DNA of 64,000 bases from an uncultured Chlorobiaceae bacterium (GTDB lineage: Bacteria; Bacteroidota; Chlorobiia; Chlorobiales; Chlorobiaceae). This document shows, one piece after another, positions 47,672 to 57,487 of this stretch (position 1 is its first letter; each line of letters begins with the position of its first letter). Under the pieces are notes generated by a model. That model made no database searches, was not told the DNA's origin, and saw only the letters and a program-made list of their open reading frames with translations. Made by a program: the position numbers and the translations under genes. The stretch lies in the NCBI GenBank assembly GCA_903882665.1, contig CAIRXW010000011.1:1-64000 (forward strand), written 5' to 3'.

Positions 47672-49306
47672 TCAGGGCCGAAATTTTCGGTAGTCGATAT
47701 CGAACTTTTTTATCCGAAGCCCCATGATTCTGTCAGAAAGACCAAGCTGCACTGCCGCACGCGACATGTTTCCCTGGGTTCGTTTGAGCGCTTCCATGAT
47801 CATCTCTTTTTCTATCGCATCGAGCTTCTGCTGCAGTGATCCGGTATAGGGAGTCCCGCTCGATTCAGCCGTCTGGAGTGTCGGCGGGAGGTGGTAGCCG
47901 TGGATCACATTGTCTTCGCTCAAAATGACTGCCCGCTCAATGCAGTTCTGCAGTTCACGGACGTTTCCCGGCCAGTGGTAGCGCATGAGCATGTCGATTG
48001 ATGTTGTCGAGATTCGCCTGACTCCCTTCTGGTTTGCCATATTGTATTTTTCCACAAAATAATCGGCAAGCAGCAAAATGTCGGTCTTGCGTTCGCGAAG
48101 CGGGGGAACGGTTATTGGAAATATATTCAACCGATAATAGAGATCTTCGCGGAAGAGTCCGTTGCGTATCAACTCTTCAAGATTGCGGTTTGTTGCGGCA
48201 ATGACCCGTACGTCAACCTTGATGGTTTTGGATCCTCCCACCCGCTCGAACTCCTTTTCCTGTATGATTCTGAGCAGTTTGGCCTGAACGGCCAGGCTGA
48301 GCTCGCCGACTTCATCAAGGAAGATGGTTCCGGTATGGGCAAGCTCAAATCTTCCCTGCCTGGTAGCTGATGCTCCGGTGAAGGCCCCTTTTTCATGCCC
48401 GAAAAGCTCGCTTTCAACAATGCTTTCCGGCAACGCTGCGCAGTTGAATTTGATGAATGACTTGCCGGATCGTTGGCTTTTAAAGTGAATGGCACTGGCC
48501 ACCAGCTCTTTTCCTACCCCGCTCTCTCCCAGAACAAGTGTTGTTGCATTGGTTTTTGCGATCTTGTCGATCATTTTATAGAGCGAAATCATCGGCTTCG
48601 TGTTGCCGATGATATTTGCCGGGCGCTCGGTATCTGAAATACTTTCTTCGTCGTGCTTTTCCGCTCCATGAGTCGGCCTCAATGGAGGCTTTCCTGTGAT
48701 GGAGCTTTCCTGCGGTTTTTTTTCGCTCTCTTCGTGTGCAAGCTGCTTGATGCGTACTGCCTGTGAAATCATGGATGCGATGATCGAGAGCTGGTCAACA
48801 TAGTGCTGGAGCATCTCTTTCTGCATCTCTCCCGCTTTTGCCTTTTTGCCCTGTCCGTAGGTCACTGCGGGTTCCAGTTGACGGTCGGCGCTCAGGGTGC
48901 CGATAATTTCCGAGCCGGCCTTGATTGGAATGCAGATAAAGCAGAGACTCTCTTTTTTTGCCTTGCTCCGTGACCGTGTTCGGTCGAGAAAGAGTGGTTC
49001 GTCGTTGATGCAGGGAACAATGACCGCTTTCCCGCTTTTAACCACGTGGCCGATCACACCCTCGCCGATCTGGTAACGGCCTCTTTCCTTCTCTTTTTCT
49101 GTCAGCCCGAATGATTCGTTGATAACAATTTCGCCGCTGTCGCGGTTAAGAATCGTGATCATGCCCCTGAGCATGTCCATGTTCTCCGACATGATGAAAA
49201 GGACAAGCCTTAACACCTTGTTGATGTCCTCTTCATGGGTTATTGTTCTGCTGACTTCAGCAAGCAGACTGATACTGCTGTGGTCCTGTTCCTGCGCTAT
49301 GAGCAT
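47672..49306 (-). CDS. nifA: NifA-type sigma-54 activator
   Basis: 544 residues. An N-terminal GAF domain (about 10-170) is followed by a linker of about 60 residues. The AAA+ activator domain has Walker A GESGVGKE, the sigma-54 contact loop GAFTGA, and the Walker B-region FLDEVGEL. A C-terminal FIS-type helix-turn-helix (KRTQGNMSRAAVQLGLSDRI) ends the protein. Placement directly after nifV and the NifA-like C-terminus (GLRIKKFDIDYRKFRP) support NifA, the activator of the sigma-54 promoter found before nifH. The frame opens at 49366, but ATG 49306 avoids overlap with nifV and gives MLIAQEQDHSS. Confidence 0.87.
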   Translation of the reverse strand: MLIAQEQDHSSISLLAEVSRTITHEEDINKVLRLVLFIMSENMDMLRGMITILNRDSGEIVINESFGLTEKEKERGRYQIGEGVIGHVVKSGKAVIVPCINDEPLFLDRTRSRSKAKKESLCFICIPIKAGSEIIGTLSADRQLEPAVTYGQGKKAKAGEMQKEMLQHYVDQLSIIASMISQAVRIKQLAHEESEKKPQESSITGKPPLRPTHGAEKHDEESISDTERPANIIGNTKPMISLYKMIDKIAKTNATTLVLGESGVGKELVASAIHFKSQRSGKSFIKFNCAALPESIVESELFGHEKGAFTGASATRQGRFELAHTGTIFLDEVGELSLAVQAKLLRIIQEKEFERVGGSKTIKVDVRVIAATNRNLEELIRNGLFREDLYYRLNIFPITVPPLRERKTDILLLADYFVEKYNMANQKGVRRISTTSIDMLMRYHWPGNVRELQNCIERAVILSEDNVIHGYHLPPTLQTAESSGTPYTGSLQQKLDAIEKEMIMEALKRTQGNMSRAAVQLGLSDRIMGLRIKKFDIDYRKFRP

Positions 49307-49325
49307 GATGCTTCTCTTATGATGA

Positions 49326-50486
49326 TCATTGTTTGACAAAAAGGTTGCTGTTATAGATATCTTCAACTTCTGCCGGTATCAGTGCCCGCTTCTTTTCACT
49401 GGCCGCAGTGCGGACAAAAGCAAGAAGATAGTTTGCTTCGCCTCTTGTCATGACGATTCCCCTCCCTGAAAAAAAATATTGCAAGGATGCGCTTCCCGAG
49501 TGTTTTCCGATCACCAGTTCGGCTCGGTCGCGACCAACCTGATCGGGGAAAAATGGTTGATAGGAGAGCGGATGTTTCAGCAGTGCGGCACAGTGAATAC
49601 CGGATTCATGCTGAAATGCCGATTTTCCAACCACCGGTTTCTGATCCTCGATTTTTCTTCCCGCTGCCTTGCTTACTACCGTGCAGAGATGTGAAAGCTT
49701 CCTTGTATCAATGCCGGTTTCATACTTCCCCGAGAGCTTCAGCGCAATGGCAAGCTCTTCAAGTGCAGCATTTCCTGCCCGCTCACCAAGTCCTGTGACC
49801 GAAACACTGACGGCCTGGCATCCCGCTTCCAGAGCGGTGAAGGCGTTGGCTGTTGCCATGCCGAGATCATTGTGGGCATGAAATTCAAGCGCAGTATGGG
49901 TTGCTGATTGCAGATAGCCTACCAGTTCAATCACGGATGACGGTGTCGCGACGCCGACCGTATCGGCAATTCTCACCCGGTCGGCCCCGCAAGCTTCGGC
50001 ATCGAGTATGAAGCGCTTCAGCAGTTCAGGTTGAGCCCTAGTGGCATCCTGTGCGCCAACGCTCACAAAGTCGAAATATTTTTTTGCCCTTGGAATGAGC
50101 TCCTGCAACTGCTCTTCTACCCAGGCATAATCCCTCTCCATAAGCTGGAGGTATAACGCAGAGAGAGGAAAGCTGATATGAACTGCCTCGGTGCCGCAGA
50201 GGCAAGCATCCTCAATGTCCTGCCATTTTGCACGCGCCCAACTGGTCAGGCGTACCGGCAACTTTTGGCTGACGATTGTTCTGATTGTACTCCGTTCATC
50301 GTTGCTGATAGCGGGGTAGCCGATTTCAAGTTCATCAACTCCGGTATCAGCAAGCAAAGAGGCGATTTCAATTTTTTCCTCACTGCTGAAGACGACACCA
50401 GGTGCCTGTTCGCCGTCTCTGAGCGTCGTATCAATGATCCATGGCCTGATGGCGGAATGAGAAGCTCGCCTGCTCTCTCTACGCAT
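49326..50486 (-). CDS. nifV: NifV, homocitrate synthase
   Basis: 386 residues. Condenses acetyl-CoA with 2-oxoglutarate to homocitrate, the organic ligand of the iron-molybdenum cofactor. Family landmarks: IIDTTLRDGEQAPGV near residue 17, FHAHNDLGMATANA near 200 (metal-binding HxH), SVTGLGERAGNA, and HESGIHCAALLKHP near 290. It shares a transcript with the NifA-type gene, 19 bases upstream of it. Homologous isopropylmalate synthases are longer, with a regulatory domain that is absent here. Confidence 0.92.
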   Translation of the reverse strand: MRRESRRASHSAIRPWIIDTTLRDGEQAPGVVFSSEEKIEIASLLADTGVDELEIGYPAISNDERSTIRTIVSQKLPVRLTSWARAKWQDIEDACLCGTEAVHISFPLSALYLQLMERDYAWVEEQLQELIPRAKKYFDFVSVGAQDATRAQPELLKRFILDAEACGADRVRIADTVGVATPSSVIELVGYLQSATHTALEFHAHNDLGMATANAFTALEAGCQAVSVSVTGLGERAGNAALEELAIALKLSGKYETGIDTRKLSHLCTVVSKAAGRKIEDQKPVVGKSAFQHESGIHCAALLKHPLSYQPFFPDQVGRDRAELVIGKHSGSASLQYFFSGRGIVMTRGEANYLLAFVRTAASEKKRALIPAEVEDIYNSNLFVKQ

Positions 50487-50973
50487 AATCTGATGGTTTC
50501 TTCAGTGAACAAGAGATTCTGCCGGGGAAAATGCCTGACAGTTTTAAATTTAGTTTTCTTGTTTGTTTTGCCTAAATAAATAAGGTTATTATAAGAAAAT
50601 ATAATAAAATTTCAGACATTTTTGTACTGCTACATGATTTTTTATCATAAAAGTATTATTCGCCACTTTTATTAAAAGCGCCCCTCTCCGGTCAGGAGTT
50701 GAGCACCCCTATTGGTAAGAATTTCGGGAGGTTTTTCGGCCAAGGCAGGAACGTGGAGTCGGTTGCGTTTATGGGAATTTTGGAGATTGCTTTATGCAGA
50801 AGCTGATGTTTTTGGCTGGAAAATCGGCTTTAACGGAGTTCATTTGATTCAGCCTGCGAATAGTTTGTATATTCAGCGCCATTCGTTGATGTTGTTTTGA
50901 TACCAGGCAGGGCCATGATGAATTGGTTGAGCGGTCTCCGATTCTTTGTTTTAAACCAATTGAAATGTAACTC
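50487..50973. other. Intergenic region of 487 bp between nifV and the ATP-grasp gene
   Basis: The part next to nifV (50560-50680) is very AT-rich and should hold the nifVA promoter; no sigma-54 consensus was found there by eye. A 62-codon plus frame at 50712-50900 has no ribosome site or recognisable family and is not called. Confidence 0.5.
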
Positions 50974-52989
50974 GTGAAAAGCAGTTTGACGAGCATCACC
51001 GATACTCCTGCATTCAAGGTGACAGGTTCTACGGTTATTAAAGGATTCGTTCATGGATTACGCCATCCCTCCCTTGTTGTGCGATTGACGATACATGTTC
51101 ATAACTGTCAAGATTGGCTGGATCGGGTTGATCAGGAACTTTCTGCTTTTCTGGAAGAGGAACATGGCAAAGAGGTTACATTGCGCCCGATGTCAGGTGA
51201 TACCGATCCTGTGCAGGCCGTCAATTCATTGCTCTCATGGATGTGGAGGTTGCAGCAGTCAGCCAAAGTATCTGTTTTCGAGCAGGGAAAGATCATTGGC
51301 GTCTACCCGGAAACCAACTCTGTGCTGATTGTAATACCTACACTATCCTCATCGCATCAGGTGACAGGTCAGTTTTTTTCCTGGCTTATGCATGTTTTTA
51401 ATGGGTTGTATGCCGAAAGGGAGAAGCCGCGTTCAATCGGGAATTTCGCGGAAATAGTAAGGCGTTTTGAACAAATGGGCCTAAAATCGTCAAATATGCC
51501 CCATTTTTTAAGCTCAGCTTTTACGGCCGGGATTCCTTTCTCTCAAGTTGCTGATCAGGTTTATCAGTTTGGTTATGGGGCGCGGTCGAGATTGCTCGAT
51601 AGTTCGTTTACCGATCAAACTTCCCAGATTGGAACCCGTTTAGCCCGGATTAAGACACTGGCTGCGGTAGTGTTGCGACGGGCGGGTATCCCGGTATCTG
51701 ATCACATCATGGTTTCAGATAGTGATGGTGCTGAAAAGGCGGCCAATGATCTTGGTTTTCCTGTTGTTGTCAAACCGATGGATTTGGATGGAGGTATCGG
51801 TGTTGCCGCAGGTTTGACAACGCTGGATGAAGTTCGTGAAGCTTTTGAAGGGGCTCAAAAGAAATCCCGTCACATTCTGGTGGAGAAGCATTTTGAAGGG
51901 CGTGACTATCGCTTAACCATCTTTCAGGGGAAACTTCTTTGGGCTGTTGAGCGGTTGCCGGGTGGAGTTACTGGTGACGGAAGAAGCACGGTGCAGACTT
52001 TGGTTGAACTCCTCAATGATGATCCGCTTCGTGGTGAGGGTCCTCATGTACCGCTTAAGCGCATAGTGCTTGATGACGAGGCGCAATCGTTGCTCTCGAA
52101 AGCAGGTATGGGTGTGGGCAGTGTTCCCGGGGAAGGCAAGTTCATTCGTCTTCGCCGTACAGCAAATGTGGCTCGTGGAGGTATTCCGGTCTCTGTTTTT
52201 GAGCACGTTCATCCTGATAACAGCTTGCTTGCAGTTCGCGCTGCAGCGGCTTTGCGGCTCGATCTGGCAGGGGTTGATTTATTGATACCCGATATCAGCC
52301 GTTCCTGGCGCGAAAGTGGTTGTGTTGTTTGTGAAGTTAATGCTCAGCCGGGTCTTGGGCTGATAACAACGTCACATCTTTATCCGCAGATTCTTGGCAA
52401 GCTGGTTCAGGGAAGTGGCCGTATTCCTGTTGTCGTTATTATTGGTGCGCCTCCGGAATGGAATGTGGCGGCAGCAATTGTCAATAAATTGGGTAATGTC
52501 GGCTTTGTTACAGGACGGGGAGATCATGAAGGTGTTTCTATTGGTACCGAAACGATTACGGCCGGGGTTGCTGATCCGTATACCGGAGGACAAATTCTCA
52601 CAGGAGAAAAAAGTGTTGATGCTGTTGTGCTGTGCATTAACGACGCCACGGTATTAGGTACCGGTTTGCCGTTTGCGCGTTTTGATCTTCTGGTGCTTGC
52701 AGGGTCACATTTTGTAACGCCAGACGGGCAGAGTGAAGAGCCCAAAGCAGTTCAATTGCGCAATCTTTTCAATGCTTTTTCACCTGGTTGTGATGGCAAG
52801 GTGATGGTGGTTGCCGGATCTGGTATTGATGTTCGTGCTCCCTTGCTTTCATTGCAAGCGGAGTTTTTGAAAGAACCCGTTCCTCAATCGTCTCTTGTTG
52901 ATGCCATTGTTGCGGCAATGATTCAGGCCGACGGGAATCATCGCATTGGAATGCCTCCATTTTCTACGGTTGCCTCCGATTTTTGCTGA
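50974..52989 (+). CDS. Cyanophycin-synthetase-like ATP-grasp protein with a degenerate ligase domain
   Basis: 671 residues. Residues about 225-480 form an ATP-grasp ligase close to CphA: RLARIKTLAAVVLRRAGIPV, FPVVVKPMDLDGGIGVAAGL, VERLPGGVTGDGRSTVQTLV, LRLDLAGVDLLIPD and CEVNAQPGLGL. The C-terminal part aligns with the start of the CphA Mur-ligase domain, but its P-loop (G-TNGKT-T in CphA) reads GAPPEWN at 491-497. The protein ends about 200 residues early, without the Mur C-terminal domain. It may join an amino acid to a carrier or peptide by the ATP-grasp site alone. The start (GTG, no clear ribosome site) is uncertain. The convergent gene begins at the next base. Confidence 0.8.
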   Translation: MKSSLTSITDTPAFKVTGSTVIKGFVHGLRHPSLVVRLTIHVHNCQDWLDRVDQELSAFLEEEHGKEVTLRPMSGDTDPVQAVNSLLSWMWRLQQSAKVSVFEQGKIIGVYPETNSVLIVIPTLSSSHQVTGQFFSWLMHVFNGLYAEREKPRSIGNFAEIVRRFEQMGLKSSNMPHFLSSAFTAGIPFSQVADQVYQFGYGARSRLLDSSFTDQTSQIGTRLARIKTLAAVVLRRAGIPVSDHIMVSDSDGAEKAANDLGFPVVVKPMDLDGGIGVAAGLTTLDEVREAFEGAQKKSRHILVEKHFEGRDYRLTIFQGKLLWAVERLPGGVTGDGRSTVQTLVELLNDDPLRGEGPHVPLKRIVLDDEAQSLLSKAGMGVGSVPGEGKFIRLRRTANVARGGIPVSVFEHVHPDNSLLAVRAAAALRLDLAGVDLLIPDISRSWRESGCVVCEVNAQPGLGLITTSHLYPQILGKLVQGSGRIPVVVIIGAPPEWNVAAAIVNKLGNVGFVTGRGDHEGVSIGTETITAGVADPYTGGQILTGEKSVDAVVLCINDATVLGTGLPFARFDLLVLAGSHFVTPDGQSEEPKAVQLRNLFNAFSPGCDGKVMVVAGSGIDVRAPLLSLQAEFLKEPVPQSSLVDAIVAAMIQADGNHRIGMPPFSTVASDFC

Positions 52990-54351
52990 TCAACCCTGAA
53001 CGGGCAATCCCATCATCTCTCTTGTCTCCTTTGTTGTCGCAAGAGGACGCTGCATCTCTTCGGCAATGCGGGCGATTCTTTTGACAAGATTTTCATTGGT
53101 GGCAAGAACCTCTTTGCAATAATCGAAATAGAGCGAATCCTCTATTCCAACACGTACATGGCCTCCAGCCACAATCGCCGCAATATTCATTGGAAGCTGA
53201 AACTGCCCGAGACCAGCCCCTGCCCAGATGGAGTTTTCAGGAAGCGATTCTGTCATCACAGCAAGGTTTGCAATGGTTGCTGGAGCCGTATTGATATTGC
53301 CCAAAAGAAGGTTGAAATATTTTATTCCTGAAATAAGGTTATTTCGCTCAAGATATTTTGCCAGATTGATCATTCCTGTATCAAATACCTCTATTTCAGG
53401 CTTGATATTTTTCTCTTTCATGGTCAGTGCAAGATGTTCAACCACTTCGATGGAGTTTATACTCGGGCCGGTATAAAAATTCAGTGAACCTGGTGTGAGG
53501 CTCGCCATGTCCGGTTTAGCCTGCCCGGTTAAATGAAGTACTTCAGCGCGTTGCTCAAATCCTTGACCGTTTCTGCCCGATGTGGTGACACAGCAGACCA
53601 TTCCAGCCCTCTCTCTTCTTATGCCGGAAATAATTTTTTCATACTCTTTTGCATTTGAGGTCGGCACTCCCTGTTCATCTCTCGCATGAAGATGAAGAAC
53701 CCTTGCGCCAGCGTCAAAGACCCGGAGAGCATCCTCAATGATTTCATCTGCGTGGAGAGGTACATGAGGATTACTGAATTTTGTCGGCACCATTCCTGTC
53801 AGGCAGGCATTGATGATCAAAGGGGGGTAGGGCGAAAGCGGGTGGGGATCATTCAGTTCGATATAGGCTTTTCTATACGCCTCATGAGCAGGTTTTGAAA
53901 GCATATACGCATCAAGATCCATCTCAAGAGTGCACCAGTGATCGACGTCTGAGAGGCTGAAATTACATTTTTTTTTCAGTATCCCAATCTGGCGGTAACC
54001 GTAATGCTTTTTGTACCAGAGGATGGTTTCAGGCCTGTCGGCATTGGTCAAGACGCTCCTGACTCCAGATTCGTACATTGCATCAAGTCTCGCATTCTGA
54101 AGGGCCTTTCCGATTCCCATACCCGAAAATTCCGGAAGAATTCCGAGCAGTGTTGTTTTTCCTTTGCCTGGTGACAACAGTTTATACCCGGCAGCTCCTG
54201 CAACATGACCGGAAAGGCGTGCAACAAAAAAGCAGGAAAGATCAAGCTCCTCCATCTCTGCTGAAGGAATATGATGCATGTTCCAGGATTCCATAACGCT
54301 CAGAATTGCTGCATAATCATCGGGAGAGGCTCTTTCAATCGTATAATTCAT
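52990..54351 (-). CDS. GNAT acetyltransferase fused to a BKACE (beta-keto acid cleavage) enzyme
   Basis: 453 residues. Residues 1-150 are a GNAT N-acetyltransferase (LLGILPEFSGMGIGKALQNA is the acetyl-CoA loop, then WYKKHYGYRQIG). Residues about 175-450 are a BKACE/DUF849 domain, which cleaves beta-keto acids with acetyl-CoA: PLIINACLTGMVPTKFSNPH, the metal-binding VLHLHARDEQG, VTTSGRNG and WAGAGLGQFQLPMN. Both halves look complete. The fusion suggests an amino-containing beta-keto acid made and acetylated in one pathway, perhaps with the adjacent ATP-grasp protein, which ends at the neighbouring base on the other strand. Confidence 0.85.
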   Translation of the reverse strand: MNYTIERASPDDYAAILSVMESWNMHHIPSAEMEELDLSCFFVARLSGHVAGAAGYKLLSPGKGKTTLLGILPEFSGMGIGKALQNARLDAMYESGVRSVLTNADRPETILWYKKHYGYRQIGILKKKCNFSLSDVDHWCTLEMDLDAYMLSKPAHEAYRKAYIELNDPHPLSPYPPLIINACLTGMVPTKFSNPHVPLHADEIIEDALRVFDAGARVLHLHARDEQGVPTSNAKEYEKIISGIRRERAGMVCCVTTSGRNGQGFEQRAEVLHLTGQAKPDMASLTPGSLNFYTGPSINSIEVVEHLALTMKEKNIKPEIEVFDTGMINLAKYLERNNLISGIKYFNLLLGNINTAPATIANLAVMTESLPENSIWAGAGLGQFQLPMNIAAIVAGGHVRVGIEDSLYFDYCKEVLATNENLVKRIARIAEEMQRPLATTKETREMMGLPVQG

Positions 54352-54422
54352 GATACCGATGTCCGGTTGTAAAAAAAATGAACAAATTACTTTCAGGAGC
54401 TCTTTTGAAAAAGCCTTATGGC

Positions 54423-54734
54423 TCAGGACTGTCCGGTTAGCGATTCATAGGTTACGTTTGCGCGTTCTTTAAAAATAATACATACGTAATATCCGGAACC
54501 GTTTACGGCTACGATGCAGTGATCCATTCCAGCAGGAATCCAAATGGTTGAAGGTGATTTTACCTGATAAACATTGGTTCCAAGGTGGACTTTAAACTCG
54601 AATGTCTCATCGTCACCAAGGATAATATTGAGTTCAGGATAAGAGTGGTTATGCATCTCTACATATTCCACTGGCGTTTCCTTTGCTGCTGTAATCTTAT
54701 GTACGGCCAGATGAAATGGAACATTATGTGCCAC
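54423..54734 (-). CDS. Small cupin protein, probably N-terminally interrupted
   Basis: 103 residues of a single-domain cupin: EMHNHSYPELNIILGDDETFEF supplies the two His and the Glu of metal motif 1, and STIWIPAGMDHCIVAVNGSGYYVCIIF supplies the His of motif 2. It is called from a GTG. The same frame starts upstream at ATG 54830 (MNTPTSEYIHKLIPESL) and is broken by TGA at 54747-54749; the sequence on both sides reads like one protein. The substrate is unknown. It lies downstream of no other minus-strand gene within 150 bases. Confidence 0.68.
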   Translation of the reverse strand: MAHNVPFHLAVHKITAAKETPVEYVEMHNHSYPELNIILGDDETFEFKVHLGTNVYQVKSPSTIWIPAGMDHCIVAVNGSGYYVCIIFKERANVTYESLTGQS

Positions 54735-54830
54735 AAATCGTTCAATTCAGTTTACTTGCGAATGAAACGGAACCGCATCCAGGGATTCAGGAATCAATTT
54801 ATGGATATATTCTGAAGTCGGTGTATTCAT
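54735..54830 (-). pseudogene. N-terminal segment of the cupin gene before an in-frame TGA
   Basis: ATG 54830 opens 27 codons ending HSQVN before TGA (54747-54749); the frame then continues IERF to the GTG used for the cupin. Same-frame continuity suggests a nonsense change or a sequence error rather than a separate peptide. Confidence 0.55.
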
Positions 54831-54991
54831 AAATCGAATGCATTACATGCTTGATAATACAGGAAGCTTATTCCGGAATTTCCGGTCTAACGGTTCAATA
54901 TATGGAATATCCAACGCTTTGCAGTCTATCATGAAGCGCTGCTGACGCCTTATGATTTAATTCCGTTGGGAAAACTTCGAATGATAACGCC

Positions 54992-55834
54992 ATGAAAAAA
55001 TACTGGGAAGGTAAAAGTGCCGTTGTGACCGGAGCCGCTTCCGGAATCGGACTGGCACTTGCAAAGGCGCTGATCGCCCGCGGTGCGGAAGTCTGGGTCA
55101 CCGATATTGACAGCGCAGGAATCAGGCAGGCTGCTCAGGTACTTGGTTCAAATGCCCATCCGGTGGTACTTGATGTTCGCGATGCTTCTGCAGTGCGGGA
55201 GGTTATCGAGAGCGTAGCAGAAGCGTTTGGCCGTATTGACTTTCTCTTTAACAATGCGGGAATCATTATGGCCGGTGAGTTCAATGATTTTGACACTGAA
55301 CATCTTGATCGGATCATTGATGTCAACATCCGCGGAGTAGTGAACGGTACGGTTGCCGCATACCCCTTGATGATCCGGCAGCGTGGAGGCCATATCGTGA
55401 ACACGGCATCTCTGGCAGGCCTTGCTCCTTCACCGCTGCTCTCACCCTATGCCATGACAAAGCACGCTGTCGTGGGACTTACGTCAAGTCTTCGCTTTGA
55501 GGCTGCCCGCTATGGCATTCGTGTCAGTGCTATTTGTCCTGCAGCCGTTGATACTCCTCTTCTGGATGCGGGGACACCTCCTGACCTGCACGAGGTTCCC
55601 TGGCGACCGAACGTCCGTCGTTATCTCGAAAGGCTTGCCGGCCCTCCCTGTCCGGCGGACAGGATGGTTCATGCCGCCCTGCGGGGTGTGGAACGTAACC
55701 AGGCACTTATCCTTGTCCCTGCCCGTGCCCGTCTGACAGCGCTGGTCTACCGCATTGCTCCCGGCCTTGTCCATGCGATTGGCAGCCAGGTTGTTGCTGC
55801 GGAACTAAAGGAGCGCCCACAGGGATCAGTTTGA
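54992..55834 (+). CDS. Short-chain dehydrogenase/reductase
   Basis: 280 residues, classical SDR. NAD(P)-binding TGAASGIG near residues 14-21, the acidic VTDID at the end of strand 2 (suggesting NAD preference), LFNNAGI, and the catalytic Ser-Tyr-Lys in NTASLAG and YAMTKHA. A C-terminal extension of about 60 residues with Arg-rich and hydrophobic parts (LTALVYRIAPGLVHAIG) may associate with membrane. Substrate unknown. It stands alone. Confidence 0.87.
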   Translation: MKKYWEGKSAVVTGAASGIGLALAKALIARGAEVWVTDIDSAGIRQAAQVLGSNAHPVVLDVRDASAVREVIESVAEAFGRIDFLFNNAGIIMAGEFNDFDTEHLDRIIDVNIRGVVNGTVAAYPLMIRQRGGHIVNTASLAGLAPSPLLSPYAMTKHAVVGLTSSLRFEAARYGIRVSAICPAAVDTPLLDAGTPPDLHEVPWRPNVRRYLERLAGPPCPADRMVHAALRGVERNQALILVPARARLTALVYRIAPGLVHAIGSQVVAAELKERPQGSV

Positions 55835-56041
55835 GGCAATCGTTAGATGGTTATAGGTCATTTAAAAAGCTGATGGATGACCTGAGAAGGCCCGCAAGCT
55901 TGCCGGATATTACAATACTTGCGCCCCGTTTTTTGGATTGCCATCCGTCCCGCCGGTTTTGCTCGGCAAATGAAGGTTTTCGGCTATCCATTGCAGGATA
56001 GCGTTTATTCGGCGAGCTTGAGTGGCAGTAGCGAGCTAATG

Positions 56042-57208
56042 TCAGGCTTCAGCCCATCGCACACAATCGCGCCAGCTCATGACAGTTACTCCGTTTCGCT
56101 CGTATGAGTCGTCACCACCATAGATCAGCCAGGGCTGAAGCGCCTCTTCACCGGCAAATCGTGCGGCTTTTTGGCCTGCTCGGATAGAGTCGCTGGTGAT
56201 GGTCTGGCCTGATTTTATCTCCACTGGTTGCAGTTTTGTGCCACTTTCAAAAACAATGTCTGTTTCAAGGCCGTTATTGTCACGCCAGAAGTAGAGATCT
56301 GCAGGAAGCCCCTCGTTATAGCGGGATTTGAGGAACTCGCTGATGATGAACGACTCAAAAATTGCCCCTCTCATGGGATGTAAAGCAAGGAGTTCGGACG
56401 AACGGATACCAAGCAGCCAGCAGGCAAGACCCTGATCCAAAAAATAGAGTTTCGGCGTCTTTACGAGTCGCTTTCCAAAGTTTCGGTAGTATGGCGGGAG
56501 CAGGTGGACAATGTAGCTTGATTCGAGAACAGAGAGCCATGAACTCGCTGTTTTATGGGAAATACCGGTTTCACCCGCCAGCGCATTAAGGTTCAGCAGT
56601 TGTCCGTTTCGCCCTGCACAAAGGCGGACAAAGCGCTGGAATAGTGATAAATCCTGAACCCGCAAGAGCTGCCGGATATCCCGCTCAATATAGGTGGCTA
56701 TGTAGCTTGCAAACCAGTCGGCGGGTGATATCTCCCTCACATGAAGAGCCGGATAAAAACCCTTTATGATTAGTGTGTCAAGCGATAGTGACGATTGTGC
56801 TGCCACCGGAAGCTCTGAAAGAGACAATGGCAGCAGGGTGGTCATGCCGACACGGCCGGCAAGTGACTGGCTGACTCCGGCAAGCAGCCCGAATTGCTGT
56901 GAACCGGTCAGAATGAATTTTCCGGGAATCGACTTTTCATCAACCATGCCTTGAAGGTATGAAAAAAGATCAGGCCAGCGTTGAGCTTCATCGAAGATGG
57001 CGCCGTCACGAAACCTCTGAAGAAACCCTTTTGGGTCTTCCAGTGCAAATGCACGTTCTGACGGGTCTTCAAGAGTTATGTATGGCTTGTTGGCAAAAAC
57101 GGCTTTTGCCAGTGTTGTTTTTCCTGATTGACGAGGACCGGTTATCGCAATAACAGGAAATGTGTTGGCCAACCGTTGAAGGGTTGTTGTCAATTTTCGG
57201 TAGATCAT
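56042..57208 (-). CDS. AAA_14/DUF4143 ATPase
   Basis: 388 residues. Walker A GPRQSGKTTLAKAVF near residue 24, Walker B AIFDEAQRWPDLFSYLQ near 92, then GKFILTGSQQFGLL and AGRVGMTTLLPLSL. The C-terminal half is DUF4143, with a PDDEXK-like DLYFWRDNNGLETDIVFE and LQPVEIKSGQT. These ATPases are widespread, often horizontally moved, and of unknown role; a toxin-antitoxin or defence link has been suggested for some. The gene looks complete. Confidence 0.87.
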   Translation of the reverse strand: MIYRKLTTTLQRLANTFPVIAITGPRQSGKTTLAKAVFANKPYITLEDPSERAFALEDPKGFLQRFRDGAIFDEAQRWPDLFSYLQGMVDEKSIPGKFILTGSQQFGLLAGVSQSLAGRVGMTTLLPLSLSELPVAAQSSLSLDTLIIKGFYPALHVREISPADWFASYIATYIERDIRQLLRVQDLSLFQRFVRLCAGRNGQLLNLNALAGETGISHKTASSWLSVLESSYIVHLLPPYYRNFGKRLVKTPKLYFLDQGLACWLLGIRSSELLALHPMRGAIFESFIISEFLKSRYNEGLPADLYFWRDNNGLETDIVFESGTKLQPVEIKSGQTITSDSIRAGQKAARFAGEEALQPWLIYGGDDSYERNGVTVMSWRDCVRWAEA

Positions 57209-57487
57209 GTTTTATTATACAAATTGCGAATTGAAAGTGCAAATTGTATAACTTTTTTGATTGCTTCATCAGCAAGGAAGGGAGAGCAAGGGAGCAACAG
57301 ATGCCTCGTGTACATGTACATGTGCATGTGGGAAACATGCTGGACAACCAACGGATCTTCAGACATTGATAGGCTACTCTGGTATTGTTTCTCTTTTCCG
57401 TTACATTTCGGGAAGAATAGTTTCCATGGACAAAATGGTTCTGCAGCCTCGGTGGAAATGGTTTAACTTTACCAGGAGCGTATTGTT

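Noticed and set aside
54735-54830. TGA in the cupin gene as a selenocysteine codon
   Set aside because: No selenocysteine insertion element was looked for with a folding tool or is obvious by eye, and the position is not a known catalytic site of small cupins; a nonsense change is simpler.
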